From Odontocerum albicorne (Eukaryota; Arthropoda; Insecta; Trichoptera; Odontoceridae): a DNA stretch of 64,000 nucleotides. Under the pieces are notes generated by a model. It did not search any database and had not been told where the DNA came from. It was given only the letters and a program-made list of their open reading frames with translations. The DNA lies in assembly GCA_949825065.1 (NCBI GenBank), contig OX463844.1:31590414-31654413 (forward strand). Reading direction: 5' to 3'. Of this stretch, positions 61,221 through 64,000 are shown in pieces. Position 1 is the stretch's first letter, and each line of letters opens with the position of its first letter. A program made the translations under genes and the position numbers.

Positions 61221-61559
61221 TTCTTGGAAGTCTGTACTTAAGTATGCGAGCTACATGCCCAGATCAACGCAGACGTGCACATGACATCAGAAATATGAAC
61301 AGACGACTGAAATTAAGGAGTCCTCCATCGTGTATATAGCAACACCTCTGATGTACAATTTACTATTAACGATAATCGCTAGGGCTATGACGAAGACGTT
61401 TAAGACAATAGGGGCAAAGACACGAGAGAATGTGGAGAATAACTTAATCGAAAATATATTATACGCAAGGTACTTTTTGAGTGGTAGAGCAATTTTCTAC
61501 ATTTTTTTAGGCTCAAGTGGATAAGTGTTTGCTTAAAAAATATTAACGTGACCAAAGGT

Positions 61560-61725
61560 TCATTGGCATATGGCAATCCCTTTCAACCAATGAGAAAGGT
61601 GTTTAAACTAGCATTAAGTGATAATGTAACTAAACCTTTTTGTAAAAAAATCTAGGTACGAACGGGAATTGAACAGACAACCCTCGGACTGGGAGACAAG
61701 CATATGTACGAGTATTATCAAATAG
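61560..61725 (-). repeat. tRNA-derived SINE, agggattgccatatg subtype, minus strand
   Basis: Minus-strand order: ctcgtacatatgcttgtctcc, cagtccgagggttgtctg, the B-box-like gttcaattcccgttcg, linker, aaaaaggtttagttac, and ggttgaaagggattgccatatgccaatg. The tail matches the copy at 17985. Confidence 0.65.
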
Positions 61726-61729
61726 AATA

Positions 61730-62345
61730 CCGAGTTCGTTAGGCGGGGGGGGGGAGACACATCCCTATTGCTTACATTGAAAATTATATCATTATTTAAA
61801 TTAAGACGGCGGTGGTTGTTACCTGGTTCCAATATCGAACGGAATCTTTTCTTGAAATATTATTGAACATTCGAAAACAGAATCCGATATATTGAAACAC
61901 ATAAAACTCTAAATTTAAACTTTACCCTTATAAGGAAAATTTTCTGAATCACCTTTACAAAATAAGCGTAAATTTTATTTATTCTTATATTTTATGATCG
62001 TTTTATTTTTATACACAACGTCTTCGTCTAATTTGTATATAAACTATTTCCAAGAAACCTGCAGTTCAGATCAAAGACTAGAAGGTTAAAGCCTCGAAGC
62101 AAAATTTTCAGACAGGAGTAAATTATACAAAGTGTCTAAGGATTTAATTACTGGCATCATCGTCGCTAACTGGTCGTTATTTATCTTGCTATTAAGATAC
62201 TTTAGAATATTTTAAACTCTTCTCAATTGTTACATATTTTTCATGGTAGACTAAAATACGAGTAAATAATAGCGTTAATCAATTGCAAATCGTCACAAAA
62301 ACTCACAACACCAAAGTGAATAATAGCATTTGTTTGTGTCGTATT
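61730..62345. other. Non-coding spacer with a poly(G) tract
   Basis: A G run (gcggggggggggg) at 61742-61756. No gene or repeat family otherwise supported. Confidence 0.4.
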
Positions 62346-62349
62346 TTTA

Positions 62350-62490
62350 ACGCTTACATTATATACAGTACAATCGGGGAGCAGAAACCCAATTCAAACA
62401 TTTTAATACCGACGGGAATTAAATCCGCAACCCCCGGGCTGAAAGATGGGCGTCTTACGAGTACCAACTAGGAGGCCACGTAGGTCGTCA
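62350..62490 (-). repeat. tRNA-derived SINE (family A), short copy, minus strand
   Basis: Minus-strand order: cgacctacgtggcctcctag, ttggtactcgtaagacgcc, catctttcagcccggggg, a B-box-like GGATTTAATTCCCGTCGG, then a direct jump to gattgtactgtatataatg, the terminal motif of family A. The body is deleted. Confidence 0.7.
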
Positions 62491-62581
62491 TGTCAATAAA
62501 TGACCGATGCGAATGTTGGGAATGTGATTGAGAGTTGTTGAACATGATGTTGATATGAACATTGAGATTATAAGAGGGTTA

Positions 62582-62645
62582 GAGTTGGTAACTTTTAAAC
62601 CTTTGTGGTATATCTGATACCACAAAGGTCGAAAAGTTACCACTC
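62582..62645. repeat. Near-perfect hairpin, 64 bp
   Basis: gagttggtaacttttaaacc and tttgtggtat pair with ataccacaaaggtcg and aaaagttaccactc, with about three mismatches and a 5-nt loop. Possibly a tiny fold-back element. Confidence 0.8.
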
Positions 62646-62649
62646 TTAA

Positions 62650-63405
62650 CAAGTTAGAGTATGTACGGACATACATCACGTTGAGCACGCTCCTTGCATG
62701 GGCAGGCAGTGTTATAGTTAAAATAGGATATCTCTACACTCAATAGTATGTTAACTAGAACCGATGGAAGACGCGTTGTTTCGATGTATTCTAAAATGTA
62801 AAAATTGAATATCGCGTGAATTCAATGAGATTATGTCGATAAATTTTTTTTTTGCTGAGAATCGTCAAATCTTACTAGCGGCTACAACTTAGACTAATTG
62901 GAGTATTTATGTATGAATTTTACCGGTCTAAGTCAGCTGTCTTAAAACAGACAATAGTGCGGCCGATATATTTTTTTATTTCTTGTAGAAAGATGTAAAT
63001 ATTTAAATAATAAAATACAAAACAAAATAAACATGTTAAAGTTTTTTTTTAAATAAATATAAATTTTAACTTACTAAAAAAACAAAATGAAATCTTTGTA
63101 GCACTACATATTATTCATAAAGAATTCTTAGCATCACCCTGTCTGTCATTGAATATAGAAGGCAATACAATTCCAGTGTGATCGGATACTTAGATATTGA
63201 TATCTCGTTCCCCTCGCTGACGAGAGGTCATCTAGTGATGAAGGAATTGCCCTTAAGGATCTCATTATCTGATAGCTACTAATGAATAAGTGATGATGAT
63301 TGAAAAGTGTGAAAGAAAAAGTATGTGCGATACACCAGTTAACAATGAAATATTAAATCAAGTAGAGGAATTCTGCTTTTGGGAAGTTTGTTCTCAGGTA
63401 AATAA
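62650..63405. other. Non-coding AT-rich spacer
   Basis: No gene or repeat family supported. Confidence 0.4.
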
Positions 63406-63409
63406 TTCG

Positions 63410-63630
63410 TTCATAGGTGTGGGTGCCCTCAACATATCCAAATTGGTAAATCGAACATATTGAAGGGCGTATTGAACCTTCGAGCTAAGAATCATTAGGT
63501 GTGCCTGGAACTCGCAGTTCGTCATCGCACGTACTGGAAACATTACCGCATGTAAAGAGGCAACATATTAGTACATATCGAGAGTGTGCGAATACTGTTA
63601 GCAAACAAGCTCTTTAACCAGACTGATACC
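63410..63630 (-). repeat. Composite SINE copy (family B), minus strand
   Basis: Minus-strand order: agtctggttaaagagcttg, ctaacagtattcgcacactc, gttgcctctttacatgcgg, taatgtttccagtacgtgcg, atgacgaactgcgagttcc, gcacacctaatgattctt and acgcccttcaatatg. It gives one of the clearest readings of the body start and the gtacgtgcgatgacgaactg core. The tRNA head is replaced by the 39-bp repeat region. Confidence 0.7.
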
Positions 63631-63632
63631 CC

Positions 63633-63800
63633 TTTTGTAACTAATTAAATGTTAAGGGAAGACAGAGAGATAATTGTAACTAATCAAATGTTAAGGGAAG
63701 ACAGAGAAATAATTGTAACTAATTCAATGTTAAGGGAAGACAGAGAAATAATTGTAACTAATTAAATGTAAAAAGAAGACAAATAGATAACTGGAACTAA
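63633..63800. repeat. 39-bp minisatellite, four copies
   Basis: Units of taattgtaactaattaaatg plus ttaagggaagacagagaga recur every 39 bp. The fourth copy is the most diverged (aaaaagaagacaaatag). The array abuts the end of the family B SINE copy. Confidence 0.9.
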
Positions 63801-64000
63801 TTTTAAAAAATCTCCATTTCTACATACGATTTGATAGATTTTGAAATATAAACATAGAGATAAAATTAAATTCTATATGATTCCTCGACATTTTGATGAA
63901 CTAAAGCAGATCGATTGCACTGAAAAAGAAGAAAGAAAGTTTTAAAAAAAAGAAAATACACGAACTAAAAAACAAAGTAAAAACCAAAAAAAATATTAAC
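63801..64000. other. Non-coding A-rich end of window
   Basis: Purine-rich DNA with no supported feature. Confidence 0.5.

Overview
This 64 kb window is AT-rich eukaryotic DNA, most likely from an insect or another arthropod. The evidence is a mariner-type transposase remnant, non-LTR and Penelope-like reverse transcriptase remnants of kinds common in arthropod genomes, many tRNA-derived SINEs, and spliceosomal-type intron signals in a transposon gene. I found no bacterial-style operons, no rRNA, no functional tRNA, no CRISPR array and no host protein-coding gene I could defend. The species cannot be named from sequence alone. Layout: (1) 1-14735 is a tandem satellite with a monomer of about 727 bp, open at the left window edge. 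It holds 20 consecutive complete monomers plus a truncated last one. Variant sites show a higher-order repeat of four monomers (about 2.94 kb). Every monomer carries a minus-strand tRNA-promoter-like block followed by poly(A), so a SINE-like insertion was amplified with the satellite. (2) 14735-15104 is about 370 bp of (TA)n that replaces the rest of the last monomer. (3) 15105-42500 is non-genic DNA rich in decayed elements: fragments of one non-LTR retrotransposon family, two types of tRNA-headed SINE, a pogo/Tigger-like MITE, another TIR element and small minisatellites.

(4) 42623-43156 is a mariner deletion derivative with 24-bp TIRs that keeps only the DNA-binding part of its transposase. 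(5) 43300-50100 holds SINE copies, a 41-bp minisatellite, an 11-copy 69-bp minisatellite that is open on the minus strand, and a long near-perfect hairpin. (6) 50245-52423 is the most unusual element. Two inverted arms each carry the 3' exon of an integrase/KRBA2-like transposon gene and end in palindrome-rich inverted termini beginning tgttgc. Between them lies a Penelope-like reverse transcriptase fragment. (7) 53196-53780 is a diverged tandem duplication in which one copy keeps a minus-strand open frame. (8) About 56000-58970 is a 5'-truncated non-LTR retrotransposon with an almost complete reverse transcriptase broken by three frameshifts and ending in a TAA-rich tail. (9) 59000-64000 has more SINE and LINE fragments and a 39-bp minisatellite.

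Nothing here forms a working pathway. The region looks like heterochromatin or a large intergenic or intronic space shaped by satellite expansion and nested transposon decay. The best candidates for something undescribed are the higher-order satellite with an embedded SINE, the fold-back element with a Penelope core, and a composite SINE family with an internal hairpin.
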